A DNA stretch of 64,000 bases from the NCBI GenBank assembly GCA_002914845.1, contig JXTC01000114.1, forward strand, positions 445,889 to 509,888, read 5' to 3'. The stretch comes from Trema orientale (Eukaryota; Streptophyta; Magnoliopsida; Rosales; Cannabaceae). Each line of letters starts with the position of its first letter. Position 1 is the stretch's first letter. Positions 44,659-56,486 of the stretch are shown piece by piece. The notes under the pieces were generated by a model, which was not told the origin of the DNA, ran no database searches, and saw only the letters and a program-made list of their open reading frames with translations. Both the position numbers and the translations under genes were made by a program.

Positions 44659-46760
44659 TTTTGCACAGAACTGAGTTTTTTCTCAGCATCACTTAGTTTG
44701 TGATCAAGAACATACTTATGTAATTAATAGTCTCCATATTCACTTCATAACTTCTATGTAATTGTTCAGATGAGTTTAATGGGGTTGAGAATGCAAATGA
44801 ATTGTAATTTGTCGGCTGCTAACTTCTTCCATTGTTATTATTAACATGATTTGTTTGTATACTTTAAATCATTAATACCAATAGTTATCATGTTTTCTCT
44901 GTGGTCTCTTTGTCTCACTTTGTAGTCATTATATTGCATTAGCACTATACTATTATTACTTGACGGTTTAGACTGAATGAAACATTGATATTGGCAATAA
45001 CTATCCAGAATCAGTTTCAGCGTTACTAGATAGAATCCGCTGGCCATCGAATCAAACGAATTAGTAAATGCCTGAATAAGTTCGATTAGATTTATTATAA
45101 CTATTCTACTTTATCCAACAGACACACAGAAAAAGAGTTCAACAAAACAAAATATCAGTCATTTGATCTCCATCATACATGCGTAGTGTAATTATTATTA
45201 CTATTATTTGATGAATATTAGAATATGCTTGGAAGTCATTCATGCATAGTCAATGGTATATATGACATCTGTTTAGATGCACGCACCAGAAATTGCAGCT
45301 GAAAACTCCTCCCAGATGAGGTTTAAATGAATACTCGACTACATTCTGACTTTGCACACATCTTGAAGACTGTAGACATGAAAAGACTAATAGCTACTTT
45401 GTTTCTCTTCCAATTTTTCTTTTTCTTTTTAATTAAGAATAAATTAATGGCCTTCGTTTGCTAAGTTTTTAGTGCTTTGTGAAATGTGTATACTCGTTAT
45501 AAGCCAATCTTTTAGCAGCATTATAAGGTGGTTGTAGAAATAAGGTGGCAGTTATTTTGGGATCTAGTGAGTTTTTCAGATTTTGTAGACTTGGGGAAGT
45601 GGGGATCCGTGGTTATATATAAGCAATAAATCTGTATTATGCTTCCTTAAAGTTGAAATTAGAATATACAACAGAGAATAAAGTAAGTTCTAAGTACTTA
45701 AGAGATGCTTCATGCCTATTCATCATAGTTTTTGTACTTGCTCATCTTGTCCACTGATTAATTCAAGTAATACACACTTATCTGGTTTGACAATTTCCTT
45801 TTTTCTTCATCCTTATTTAAACCAGAATGTTCTGTAAATTCCTTATATAAAATATGCAGTCCAAACAAGATACAATTGCCTCTTAACCATGTATGATGGC
45901 AAAATGGTTGCTTCATATTGTGTTTATAAAGAATGGGAAATTGAAACGGATAACAGAGTTCATAATCTAGTTTCCATTCCTGGACTAAAAAACAAAGCTA
46001 AAATGACTTTGGCCGTATAGAACTGAAACAAAAAGTGCTTCATCTAGATCATTTAACTTTCAATCATCATGCTAAGTGAAATAGATATCTAGATGTTGAC
46101 GAGTCAACTAATTTCTGTCAAGAAAGAAACCATAGCTAGCAGCAGAAGCAATTTAGATTGACATTGACAATATCCTGATTGGAATGTCCTACCCTTTTAA
46201 CAAATAGAATGTCAAATTCAGTAGATTCAAGTTGCTAATTATTCCAATGCAGAAAAATAAAATTAAAAAAAGAGAGGATCGAATATTAGTGTAAGCACAC
46301 CTTCCACATCATACGTCTCGAAACAGTAGTGAATCTAAATGAAGTTAAATTGAGACTTACTAAAGCTCAACCGAAGCAACTCTGATAGCAAACGGCCCAA
46401 GCTCTATTCCTTCCATCTTTGGCATCATAGACTACTACATTCCTGAATATTTCATGAAAAACCTGTACCAATATTTAATGAATATAAAGACAAAGTACAC
46501 AAAAAACATATTGCAGAGCTTATAGTTGTATGAAGGGTCTTCACTCCTGAAACATGACAGTAGTCATTATTATCAAATATCAGGTTCTCCTCCCTACTTT
46601 TGAATCCAGCTTGCCATCCATCAACTTTGCGAATTCCTAAAAAAGGTAACTTTAAGCATCTCTAGTATATTTTCTGAATTTCTCAGCAATGGCGAGAACT
46701 TGTGCCTTGTATGGTGATGTAACACCTAATTGACCTTCTCTGTGCGAGTAAATTCTTTTA
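44659..46760. other. Intergenic, no supported gene
   Basis: The first ~200 bp probably hold the kinase 3' UTR. The rest is AT-rich with no coding similarity seen. The last ~150 bp (46600-46740) may be further decayed sequence of the helicase fragment that follows. Confidence 0.55.
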
Positions 46761-46960
46761 AAAGATTTGCTGTACCAAATTGAAGTGCAAAGAGGGATAA
46801 AAAATGAGAATGATACCTATGACTTTGAGCCTGAAGTTGGAGACCTCATGGCCATTACAAGTCACACACCAGAATGTGTTGATGATCTGGACTGGCCTGA
46901 AAGATCCTATCTCGTTGCTTTATGTCAAAACGGTGAAAGAGAGAAATAATCATTTTAAAC
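46761..46960 (+). pseudogene. Fragment of a SEN1-like helicase gene
   Basis: A 60-residue frame (MLYQIEVQRGIKNENDTYDF, then EPEVGDLMAITSHTP and PERSYLVALCQNG) resembles the region before the helicase core in plant SEN1-like P-loop NTPases. Similarity is recalled from family wording, not searched. No helicase motifs follow, since the frame stops and the sequence turns into a copia fragment within about 50 bp. It is therefore a truncated piece, perhaps one exon left behind by rearrangement. Confidence 0.4.
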
Positions 46961-46989
46961 TCTTAATACTATTTTCAGAGCCTCCTTGG

Positions 46990-47610
46990 TTAAAGAACAC
47001 ATGAAAGAAGATGAGTAATGTTACGTTCGATTTTTAAGTATTACCAAATTTAATTAATTAGTCAAATCAATTAAAAAGTGATAAGAGTAGAAATGTAAAA
47101 AAGGACACCATAACTTTTATATAGTTCAACAATTGCCTACTCCATGAGGCAATGTCCAGAGAAATGAACGCCAGTAGTAATTGAAGAAATACAATACTAA
47201 TTGTCTTATACACAGATTCCCTTAAATACAATACTAATTGTCTTACACACAGATTCCCTTTATACTAATGTCACACTCAGTAGTGTTGAATTGAATTACT
47301 AATCATGTTCAACGAGCACCACTCAGAATTACTAATCACATTCAGCGAGCACCACTTGACTTTGGTTGATTCTTTGCTCTTGAACTCCTTTCAATACTTG
47401 GAATCGATTTTTTCCTGATGATGTAGAGTTCTTCTCCCGAAGAACTATATGAACACTCAACTTAGAAAATCACTCTAAGTACATATAATTTATAGAAAAT
47501 ATTTTCTACTAAACTCAAGCCTCACAAAAAAGTACACAATTCAATATTTATATTAAAAAAAAAAAAACCTTCACCAATGAAGACTTTAATAAAGATGTTG
47601 GCAATTTGAA
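46990..47610 (-). mobile_element. Fragment of another copia element at the inversion junction
   Basis: The plus-strand wording GTTCAACAATTGCCTACTCC (47122) and the repeat ACAATACTAATTGTCTTA (47189, 47226) are typical of LTR or leader sequence of copia elements. On the - strand just beyond the Sirevirus frame, MKFQIANIFIKVFIGEG (about 47610-47560) resembles a copia pol C-terminus of the LADIFTKPL type, in a frame different from the protease. No LTR ends could be set. It implies that more than one retroelement was involved at this junction. Confidence 0.45.
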
Positions 47611-49493
47611 ATTTCATGAAAATCAGTAAGAAAATATCTGTTCCTAGTCATATGCTTTGAGCATCCACTATCAAAATACCAATTTTCAGAATTATGAGCG
47701 ACTAATGAAGTGTGTGCTACAAAACATTTGATTTTCTTAGGAATCCAAACTTGCTTTTGCCCAACTTGCTTTTGATTTTTATCTATTTTCAGATTATTGT
47801 TCAAAGTCATCCTAGCCCTTTTTCTTAATAACTTTAACAACTTGAAGCATTTTGGTCTGATGTGACCAATTTTTTCACAGAAAAAACAAGTTGGAATGAA
47901 TGAATGTTCTTGAGAAGTTTGAATAAAGGAACATACCTGAGGATAAGGCATTGAACTCTCACCAGTTTCAATTCTGAGTTTTCTTTTAGAGCTAAAAGGA
48001 TTGATTTGCAGCACCACTTTTTGAGATTGAGAAGCTTCTCCGTTGTACCCCAGACCTGATTTGTCGGTTGGTTTCTGACCAACTCCAAGTATCTGACTCA
48101 ACTTTTCTGAGCCTTTGGTCAGGTACTGCATTTTTTTTGTTGGCTTCATTAAGCTCCTTCTATGTTTTGACAAGCTGGTCCTGTGAGCTTTGCAATGTTT
48201 CACTCAGATCAGTGAGCAATTCTTCATACCCTTCCTTTTCTTCTTTAAGGCTACAGATGAATGCATCTTGAACCCTGACTTTATGTGCCATTCTTAGCCA
48301 CTGATCGTACATGTTTTGATATGCTTCTTGTTGATCAGCATCTGAGAACCTGATTTCCTTCTCATGTTCTGATTGCTCACTGTCAGAACATTCAAAGCGT
48401 ATGTCAGAGCACTGTACTTCAGTTCTAGACTTTGTAGTGAATGTAGCAAAATTGCTATTTAGATCAACATCATCCTCTTGTTGATCAGTATCATCATTGG
48501 TCCATGTTGTATTCCATGTATTAGTCTTCTTTTTGAGTGTGTTGGGACATTTCTCCTGAATGTGTCCAAAACCACCACACTCATGACACTCTATTCCTTT
48601 TTGTCTGTTACTGGAGTCTCTGTCAAATCTAACTCTAGTATTGTTCACACGAGGCTGAGTTGTATTTCTTCTTGAACTTTGTTGGCCAGAAACTACCCTT
48701 TTCATATTTTTCTTGAGAAATGTTGTGTAGTTTCTGGTCAACATTGCTAGGGTCTCATCATCTAGATTCTTTACCCCTTCGATGTTGGATCTTTCATTTT
48801 ATCAACTATCTTTAATGGCACACCAGTGCTCTTCTTCTTTGTGTCCCAAACTTTAAAATTCATCTCATAGATTATCAAATAACCAATGAGTTCATCAAAG
48901 TCAATGTCCTCCAGCTTCTTACATTCTTCAATAGCTGCAATTTTCGATCTAAACCTTTTGGGTAAAGATCTAAGAACCTTCTCAACCATCATAGCATTAG
49001 TGTAAACTTTTCCCAAGGAAAAAGACTCACTAGAAATATCACAAATCTTAGAGTGAAAATCTGAGATAGTCTCATCATCAAGCATTTGTAGAATTTCAAA
49101 TTGATTTGTAAGTATCCTAAGTCTAGATTGTTTCACAGATTCAGTTCCCTGATTTTTCTTTTCAAGTTTTTCCCATGCATCTTTAGCTACAATGCAATTT
49201 GAAATCACTTTGAACTGATTAATGTTAACCGAAGCCATAATTGCATTTATCCCTTTAGAATTCCAATTAGCTAATTCATACTCAGTAGTTGACCACTTGA
49301 TTTCAGGCTTAAGAGTAACATTACCTTTGTCATCTGTGTCTGTAGGAGGTGACCATCCATACATGATGGATGTCCACACTTTTTCATCAATAGACTTCAA
49401 GAAAGCTCTCATTCTAGCTTTCCAATATGAATAGTTTGACCCATCAAGCAAGGGTGGTCTAGAGATAGATCCACCTTCGCGTAGTTGATCCAT
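47586..49493 (-). pseudogene. Sirevirus gag and protease remnant
   Basis: Three overlapping frames on the - strand. 49493-48771 is the gag core starting MDQLREGGSISRPPLLDGSN, with the YWKARMRAFL stretch of the UBN2-type gag domain. 48744-48160 continues with a CCHC knuckle (CHECGGFGHIQEKC). 48203-47586 holds a second knuckle (CFFCEKIGHIRPKC) and the protease-type motif WYFDSGCSKHMT. The start codon lies about 110 bp past the LTR. Two frameshifts, near 48760 and 48190, break the reading frame. The last codons before the stop (ISNCQHLY) belong to the neighbouring sequence, not to the Sirevirus. Confidence 0.88.
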
Positions 49494-49589
49494 TCTTGCA
49501 AAAACTCACAAACAAGCACGATTTCCAAACAAACAGAGTAACACAACTTATAATCCCAGTAATCTCACTGATTATAGCATGCAATGCCT

Positions 49590-49603
49590 ACTCTGATACT
49601 AAA
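49590..49603 (-). promoter_or_regulatory. Sirevirus primer-binding site
   Basis: After the LTR end GACTTAACA the - strand reads TTTAGTATCAGAGT, matching the TATCAGAG core of the initiator-Met tRNA primer site used by many plant copia elements. Confidence 0.75.
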
Positions 49604-50731
49604 TGTTAAGTCAAGCAACTCGTTTGTTTTGACACAATTTCCAGATTTCCAGATTTGCAGAAATTAAAACAAACAGATTGTAAACATAAAGAAGAGACAC
49701 AAGATTTTTATCGTGGTTCAACACAACCAGGTTGTTTCTACATCCACGGGACCTAGTCCAGTAAGCAATCAATCCATTAGAAATATGAGTAAAGTACAAA
49801 TACAGGTCTTATACATACGATCTAGAACTCCCTTCCGATCTTGCCGCCGATTTGACTCTGAATTTCTTCTGTGGAATTGCTTCTTCAATCTTTTGCTGAA
49901 CTCCCTTCAGCTGCCATTGAAAAGCTTTCCAGCTCCGGCAAAATAACACATGTCTCTTCTCAACTTCAAGTCACCTTCCACTTCTCCGGTCACCGGAATC
50001 AATAGTGGACTCTATAGACAATGAAACTTAGAACTAAACCACATAAAACTCTAAGGAAATAAAACCTGCTCTTAAAGCAAGAAAGCCTCTGAAAAATATC
50101 TCTGAAAGTAATGCTCAAGAGGTGTAAAAATAATCTAAAATGAAGCTTCCTATTTATATAGGAAATTACATCATGACTCAGCTAAAAATGACAGCTGTCA
50201 TCGTAATGTCTAAACATACAGTGACTCAGATGTATCACACAACCTCAGATCTAAAGGTGGCATCTTAACAAAACAATCAGGCACACTGATTTGACACACA
50301 AATACCAAACGAACTAAGATCTAAAGGTGTCATCTTGACTAAATAATCAGTCACACAGTTAAGATACACAAAGTCAAACTTCTCTTGAAAAAGTCAAACT
50401 TAAAGATGATATCTTAACAGCACAAGCTGAGACACTGATCTAACATACAAAACATAAAACCATGGTAAACAGATATGTATATGAAATACTCTAATGTCTA
50501 AATATGTAGACCACTAGACATAACACCTAAACCATTGAAACGAGTTTGGTGAAACGCTTCAGAACTTCAGCCGCTTCAGTTGACTGCTTTGTCAAATCAG
50601 TCTTAGAGCACGATTATACAGAATAACCCAAACATACACAAGACTAAATTTACAACAGAAACACAAAGTAAAATATTGTTCATTACAACCCAACAAGATC
50701 ATAAGGCGCCAAATTAAATCTTGCACTATCA
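49604..50731 (-). mobile_element. Sirevirus 5' LTR, 1128 bp
   Basis: On the - strand begins TGATAGTGCAAG and ends GACTTAACA. A TATA box lies at 50151-50160. Equal in length to 14068-15195. It starts TGA where the other starts TGT, a single substitution. Confidence 0.9.
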
Positions 50732-50736
50732 GATTC
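50732..50736 (-). repeat. Sirevirus target-site duplication GAATC (left side)
   Basis: GATTC on the + strand, between the LTR and the UNC93 copy B downstream flank. It pairs with 15196-15200. Confidence 0.85.
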
Positions 50737-50902
50737 ACATGGGGTTCATTGGAAAAATACACAAGTATCATTTGCACATTTTTTGACTTTTGGCAAACAA
50801 TGGTAATGACAACATTTACATCTGTGTAAGTAGGAGAAAATGGGGGAAGATAATCACTATGAAAATCTAAAAGTTGGCTTGAAAATTCTCCAAGGATTCT
50901 TG

Positions 50903-52685
50903 TTAGTGAATAAAAGCTGTCTTATTTGATTGAGGAACACTCTCTCTGGTATCGACTTCTTCAGATTTGTTCTCATCCTTTATAGCAAACAGGACCAGAA
51001 CCACGAGAAGTGGATAACTCATTGTGGTGAGAGACCAATTCACAATCAATTGGGATTGGAAAGAAACATTGTGATTATCTACTTGCCAAGCAACAGCTGC
51101 CCCAGCACTCTGTACTCCCCTATAGAACCCAACATACCTGTAAAACATACAGATAAATATTGTTACTTTTTGCTGAAAAAGAAAAAGAAACTTTTTAGAG
51201 CTTGAAGTAAAAGTTATTCCAAATAGACCCTTTGTCTTATCATGTTTGGAATCCTTGGATGGTTTCTCATAGCAAGTGAGTATCAAGACCATCTTAAGCC
51301 AAGATTCTCATAGCACGTGAGTATCAACATATATACCATCTTGAGCCAAGATTCAAGACATCATTGGCCCTTAAAGCATTACCTCATAATCAAACTCGGG
51401 AATATACCTAAACTCATGTGCCTCTGGTTGTCAACTAAGTTATTACTTGTTGCATAACAATCTATCATTGACTCAAATCAAAATTTCATATCAAGAAATC
51501 AGTACGCGTTTGTTACCTGCTCAGCGTTTCGGAGTCATTAGCCAGAGCTCCAATGATCCAGAAAACCAAACTCTGGAACATGGCATCAACCAGACCATAA
51601 CCAAAATACAAGACAAATGGCCCCGCAAATTCATCACCTGAAGTTTTGAAATCCAACTTCTCTATAGTTTTCGAATCACCTCGGTTGTACTTGAGCTGGT
51701 TGGCAAGCCCACCACCCCAAATTGCGGTGCCAAGAATTGCAACCACTGCAATCCCAAGAAAACCCCTTGTCCTCCTACTTTTGAAACTGAAATCCATCAA
51801 TTGTCCAATCCCAATCGAGCCTACCATTTGTGCACCCCAGTAGACCACATTGTTCAATCCTCTAGTCCTCAAGTTGAACAGCACGCCATTAACGTTATTG
51901 AACAAATAAGTGTAAAAGAAGTTACTGGACCAAGCAGCTGGGACTATTAGAAGCATTTTCCAATTTCCAAACAGCTTGACGATCTCAATCACCTCGGTCG
52001 AGACATTGGAGTACTTAATGTTTGTACATCGAGTCCCATCGTCACGGATAACCTTACTTGGAGACAAAATAGCCAAGGAAAGAAGAGCTCCTACGGTCAT
52101 GAAGCACATGAAAGCAATGTAAGTAGCATCATTAACAGAAACAGCCTGAGTTCTGTGGTAGTTGAGAATGAATGGAATCAGGCCACCAACAACACCTCCC
52201 ATGTTGAAGATGCTCCAGAAAAGGGAGATGTAAGTCCCCTTGCGATTTGGTGGGGGATAAGAAGTCATGATGGCACCTTGGCCGGCCCAGAGAAGGCCTG
52301 CGCCAACACCAAGAATTGCTCCAGCGACAATGGCGAATACCTGGTTCTTGTGGTGATTGTAGTAAAGGAAAGAGCCTGCATAGAGGGCATATGTTGAGCA
52401 GGCGGAGAGCAGAGTGAGACGGGGGCCTAAGATGTTGTATATACCGCCCCCGAGTATGCCAAAGACGGCGAAGGTGGTGTAGAGGGCGGTGAGGGAATTG
52501 TCTGACGCTGTGGTGTCAACCTGTCCTCCACCACCCATGCCTGACAGGGCGTTGAACATGCCAGGGCAGCAGAAGCAAACCAAGCCAATTAAGCTCACTT
52601 GCACTAGGGGCGAGTTGTATCTGAAAATGGAATTTTTTGGAACTTCATTTTGGGTGGCTAATTCTTCGTCTCCCTCGAAACCCAT
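50903..52685 (-). CDS. UNC93-like membrane protein, copy B
   Basis: Two exons, 52685-51517 and 51137-50903, the same lengths as copy A, give 467 residues with no stop or shift. The proteins differ at about 19 positions by eye, for example residues near 18 (PRKS/PKNS), TYQFNN/TYLFNN and GHLMD/GQLMD, so identity is about 96%. The intron (51138-51516) is 46 bp longer and carries a tandem duplication. Coding sequence is intact, but a 10-kb copia element begins 71 bp upstream of the start codon in opposite orientation, cutting the gene from its original promoter. Expression is therefore uncertain. Present orientation opposes copy A because of the inferred inversion. Confidence 0.93.
51267..51353. 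repeat. Tandem duplication in the copy B intron
   Basis: Two units starting CTCATAGCAMGTGAGTATCAA and ending GAGCCAAGATT-like, about 40 and 47 bp. The copy A intron has one unit only (33920-33980, other strand). Confidence 0.75.
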
Positions 52686-52756
52686 CTGGGATTTGGGTTA
52701 TCTTTTGCTCCTACCTTGCTGCAGAGATCAACAGAACACAGGAAACTGGTCAAAAC
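52686..52756 (-). promoter_or_regulatory. Remaining proximal leader of copy B with target duplication
   Basis: Homologous to 32514-32584. It ends with AAAAC (52752-52756), the 5-bp target duplication of the copia element; the empty site in copy A is GTTTT at 32514-32518. The rest of the upstream region continues at 62831. Confidence 0.85.
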
Positions 52757-52963
52757 TGTTGGAATATTTTGTATGGACTATAGTATAATCACTAGTAACT
52801 CATTATATATTAATTAAAACATGTTAAGGAGTATTTGTATGTATAATTGATTTATGCATAATATTACCAATTGAGCCATAATGGGATAGACCACACAATT
52901 AATATGGATGAGGCCCATGGTTTCACACTCTTTTGGACCCCTTGGCCAGCCCATTGGGCCAAG

Positions 52964-55900
52964 TGTGGCACCCATACTTTTCACAGACTTTCATAGCCAA
53001 TAATAAGCATGTTGCATGTCATATTTTGTGATTCTGAATTTAATTATAATATTATTTTGTACCGAAAAATATTTACAAAATTGCTACTAATCTCAAAATT
53101 GCTAGGATTAATATTTGGGATACCTTGATTAGTGAAGGTACATGATTCTTAAACAAGTTAGGTCCAGTGTGTTATATGGTATATTAGATTTTATAGAGTT
53201 TTCTTGTGGCGGTTAATAAAACAAACAAAAAAAGAAGTTAATAGGGATATTGTGTAATTTTTCTTGTTTGTATTCTTTTTGTAATTTTGAGTCGGTGATC
53301 AAGTTGTTTGATGATAGACCTTGTATTAATACTTAACTATTAAGAAAACGCATATCTATTTTTTTCTCTCCTTGTCAGCACCGTAGTAAACTTTCCTTTT
53401 CTCTCTATATATATATATCTTAGTTAGACCAAATCTTTCAGACTATAATTATGTTCTCCACTCAATAAGTATTATAGTCTAGCTTGACTAACTAGGAGGA
53501 GAAAGTCTTTTGCGGATCTCAAGGTTAATGGCTAAATATTTTAGTTTCAATTATTGCTTTGTCATTAAATCCTTGCCTTATGGGAATTCCTAACCGTACA
53601 AGTATTTCACATTTTTATCAATTAAATTAGATACTAAGAATCATGGTTGGAATTGTTGGGATATTTGTCCTAAAAAGCATATTTCTAATTATACCCTTTG
53701 AGTATAAACAACTTTCTCTTATATGCAATTATGATATTTGCTAGATTAAACTATCTTAGTTGTATAGTTTATTTATCTGAAAAAGATTCCATGACTTTGN
53801 NNNNNNNNNNNNNNNNNNNNNNNNNNNNNNNNNNNNNNNNNNNNNNNNNNNNNNNNNNNNNNNNNNNNNNNNNNNNNNNNNNNNNNNNNNNNNNNNNNNN
53901 NNNNNNNNNNNNNNNNNNNNNNNNNNNNNNNNNNNNNNNNNNNNNNNNNNNNNNNNNNNNNNNNNNNNNNNNNNNNNNNNNNNNNNNNNNNNNNNNNNNN
54001 NNNNNNNNNNNNNNNNNNNNNNNNNNNNNNNNNNNNNNNNNNNNNNNNNNNNNNNNNNNNNNNNNNNNNNNNNNNNNNNNNNNNNNNNNNNNNNNNNNNN
54101 NNNNNNNNNNNNNNNNNNNNNNNNNNNNNNNNNNNNNNNNNNNNNNNNNNNNNNNNNNNNNNNNNNNNNNNNNNNNNNNNNNNNNNNNNNNNNNNNNNNN
54201 NNNNNNNNNNNNNNNNNNNNNNNNNNNNNNNNNNNNNNNNNNNNNNNNNNNNNNNNNNNNNNNNNNNNNNNNNNNNNNNNNNNNNNNNNNNNNNNNNNNN
54301 NNNNNNNNNNNNNNNNNNNNNNNNNNNNNNNNNNNNNNNNNNNNNNNNNNNNNNNNNNNNNNNNNNNNNNNNNNNNNNNNNNNNNNNNNNNNNNNNNNNN
54401 NNNNNNNNNNNNNNNNNNNNNNNNNNNNNNNNNNNNNNNNNNNNNNNNNNNNNNNNNNNNNNNNNNNNNNNNNNNNNNNNNNNNNNNNNNNNNNNNNNNN
54501 NNNNNNNNNNNNNNNNNNNNNNNNNNNNNNNNNNNNNNNNNNNNNNNNNNNNNNNNNNNNNNNNNNNNNNNNNNNNNNNNNNNNNNNNNNNNNNNNNNNN
54601 NNNNNNNNNNNNNNNNNNNNNNNNNNNNNNNNGGAGGAGCACGCTACAAGAGGTAAACCCTAATCCCATCTCTAGGGTTTGTGCATCTAGATTTGATTTA
54701 TGTTATACATGATCCTGTATATGATATTTGCATGTAATATAGTTATGAAAATTGTTTTCATGTAAAAAATTTTAAAACCTAAATCCGCTTATTTTTTCGC
54801 TGCGTTCATGATGTGATCATGTGTTTTCCATAGTTTGCATGTATGTATGTTTTTCCCCTAAGTGTTAGGCAATTCCAGCAGGAATTAACTAGTATATGGA
54901 GAATATTTAATCAAAATTATGATCCAAAATTTGTTAGCCTTGTTTGTATTTTGTACTTCTTACAAAAATCTAGTTTCAAGGCCAGACTACAAATAATTTA
55001 GTTAGATGTCTTAGCATGTATATCATTAAAATATATTACTTAGCTCAAACACCATAAGTTTGGTAATGGCTGTATCTTGTATGCCTTAGTTTCATATCTC
55101 TTATTACTCCAGTTTTTATTTTATTTTATTGGTGATACTCAGATAATTGAATAATATAAGGTTTGTTGATATTCTAGAGTATATACGAGAAGATTGTAGT
55201 CTTATATATAGTGATGGATCTAATTACATTTGAAATCTAAGGGTGTTATGACATAAAATTTCTGGAATAAATACATACTATGAAATATGTTTTGTACCAT
55301 TATTAGTAGATTCAAGTAATATTTTTTTTTTAAAGTTTGGATATACTAAATTCTAGGTGTCATACTGCCTAAATTAGTTTAAGTAAAACCTAATACATTG
55401 TTTAAGAAAACAGAAACGGCAAATTAGAAGTTTGGAAGTGAGCTTAATTACTATGATGGCATATCTCTAGTTTTCTTTATACATAATGTAACTATAGAAT
55501 TATTTTTTAAGAGTTTAGTACGTTTTGTTGTTGAGGATATCATCTTTCTTCACAGAGTTAGTTTCTATATTTTATGAGGTAAGTAATATTTCATCTGCGA
55601 TGTAAGAACACTATTTGAAATGTATTAATTATGTGATTATGTGATATGTGTCATAATAAAGTGCATACATATCATTGCATACATGGCATAAAATGTTTTA
55701 GCTTTAAAGTTATGAAATTTCACGTATGACGGTAAGAATTTGATTTTGAAAAGAAACAAAACGTTTTGTGTATTATGTTGCCTGGAAAGTTAGGATAGAC
55801 ACGGGACGTAGCGGGCCGACGTTCCAAATATGTGAAAAGTATACCCTTAACGGGTAAGATCCTAATATGGATCAATATGTCTGCAATATAGGGATGGCCT

Positions 55901-56481
55901 CTGGTGTACACTGAGGATAATGTGATTTTTATACAAAAAACCTCTATATTGCTTATGTGATGGCCACTTATGATATGTTCTGTTGTGTGGCTCAGTGATA
56001 GGTCTATTGTTCTAACTAAGCAGTGTAATGCACAAAGAGCCCTATTATGAATACTTTTTTTTAAAAAAAATTAAAATATTCATTAGAAATTTGTGCATAA
56101 TGTTACTTACTGAGTTATCACTCATTAGTTCTTACATTGCAGGTTAACATTTGAGCACGTGAATAATCGCCAAACTCCTACCCTGGTTGTGTATATGGAC
56201 ATTTTTGACAAGCTGTGGATGAAGAGCCATATTTTGATATTACTATGTATATAGAGTGGCAGAGTGATGGAATACTTATCTATTTTCAATACCGTTTGTA
56301 ATGTATATATTAACTAAAGAAACTTTCTATTTTTCTAAATATATCGAAAAAGTTTAATTATTTTCCTTTGCCCACATTATTTTATGTTTTAAGCATTTTA
56401 AACCACGTTAATCCTTTCTAAGTCAATTAAACTAATTTTGAAAACCAACGTACGTGCACAAGTAAATTCCGGATTGTTACA
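52964..56481. mobile_element. Nested LTR-like insertion, probably a solo LTR
   Basis: Begins TGTGGCACCC and ends GGATTGTTACA, giving TG...CA ends, with the 5-bp duplication CCAAG on both sides (52959-52963, 56482-56486). Its 3' part has CTGAGTTATCACTCATTAG (56108-56130), wording typical of chromovirus (Tekay/Del) LTRs. No repeat of the start is seen inside and no coding region appears in the readable part, so it could be one ~3.5-kb solo LTR. The N run hides about 830 bp. Orientation is not certain. Confidence 0.65.
53800..54632. other. Assembly gap (833 N)
   Basis: A run of N inside the nested insertion. True length is unknown. Frames that cross it are meaningless. Confidence 0.98.
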
Positions 56482-56486
56482 CCAAG

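Larger units (their letters stand above)
47606..50731 (-). mobile_element. 5' half of the Sirevirus retrotransposon
   Basis: On the - strand: LTR (50731-49604), primer-binding site, gag, two zinc knuckles and the protease start. It ends abruptly after DFHE at about 47606-47613, while the other fragment (8120 onward, + strand) begins a few residues further along the same polyprotein. Both LTRs are 1128 bp. The flank GATTC at 50732-50736 complements GAATC at 15196-15200. Confidence 0.88.

Noticed and set aside
53698-54669. Long open frames on both strands
   Set aside because: They exist only because the N run contains no stop codons.
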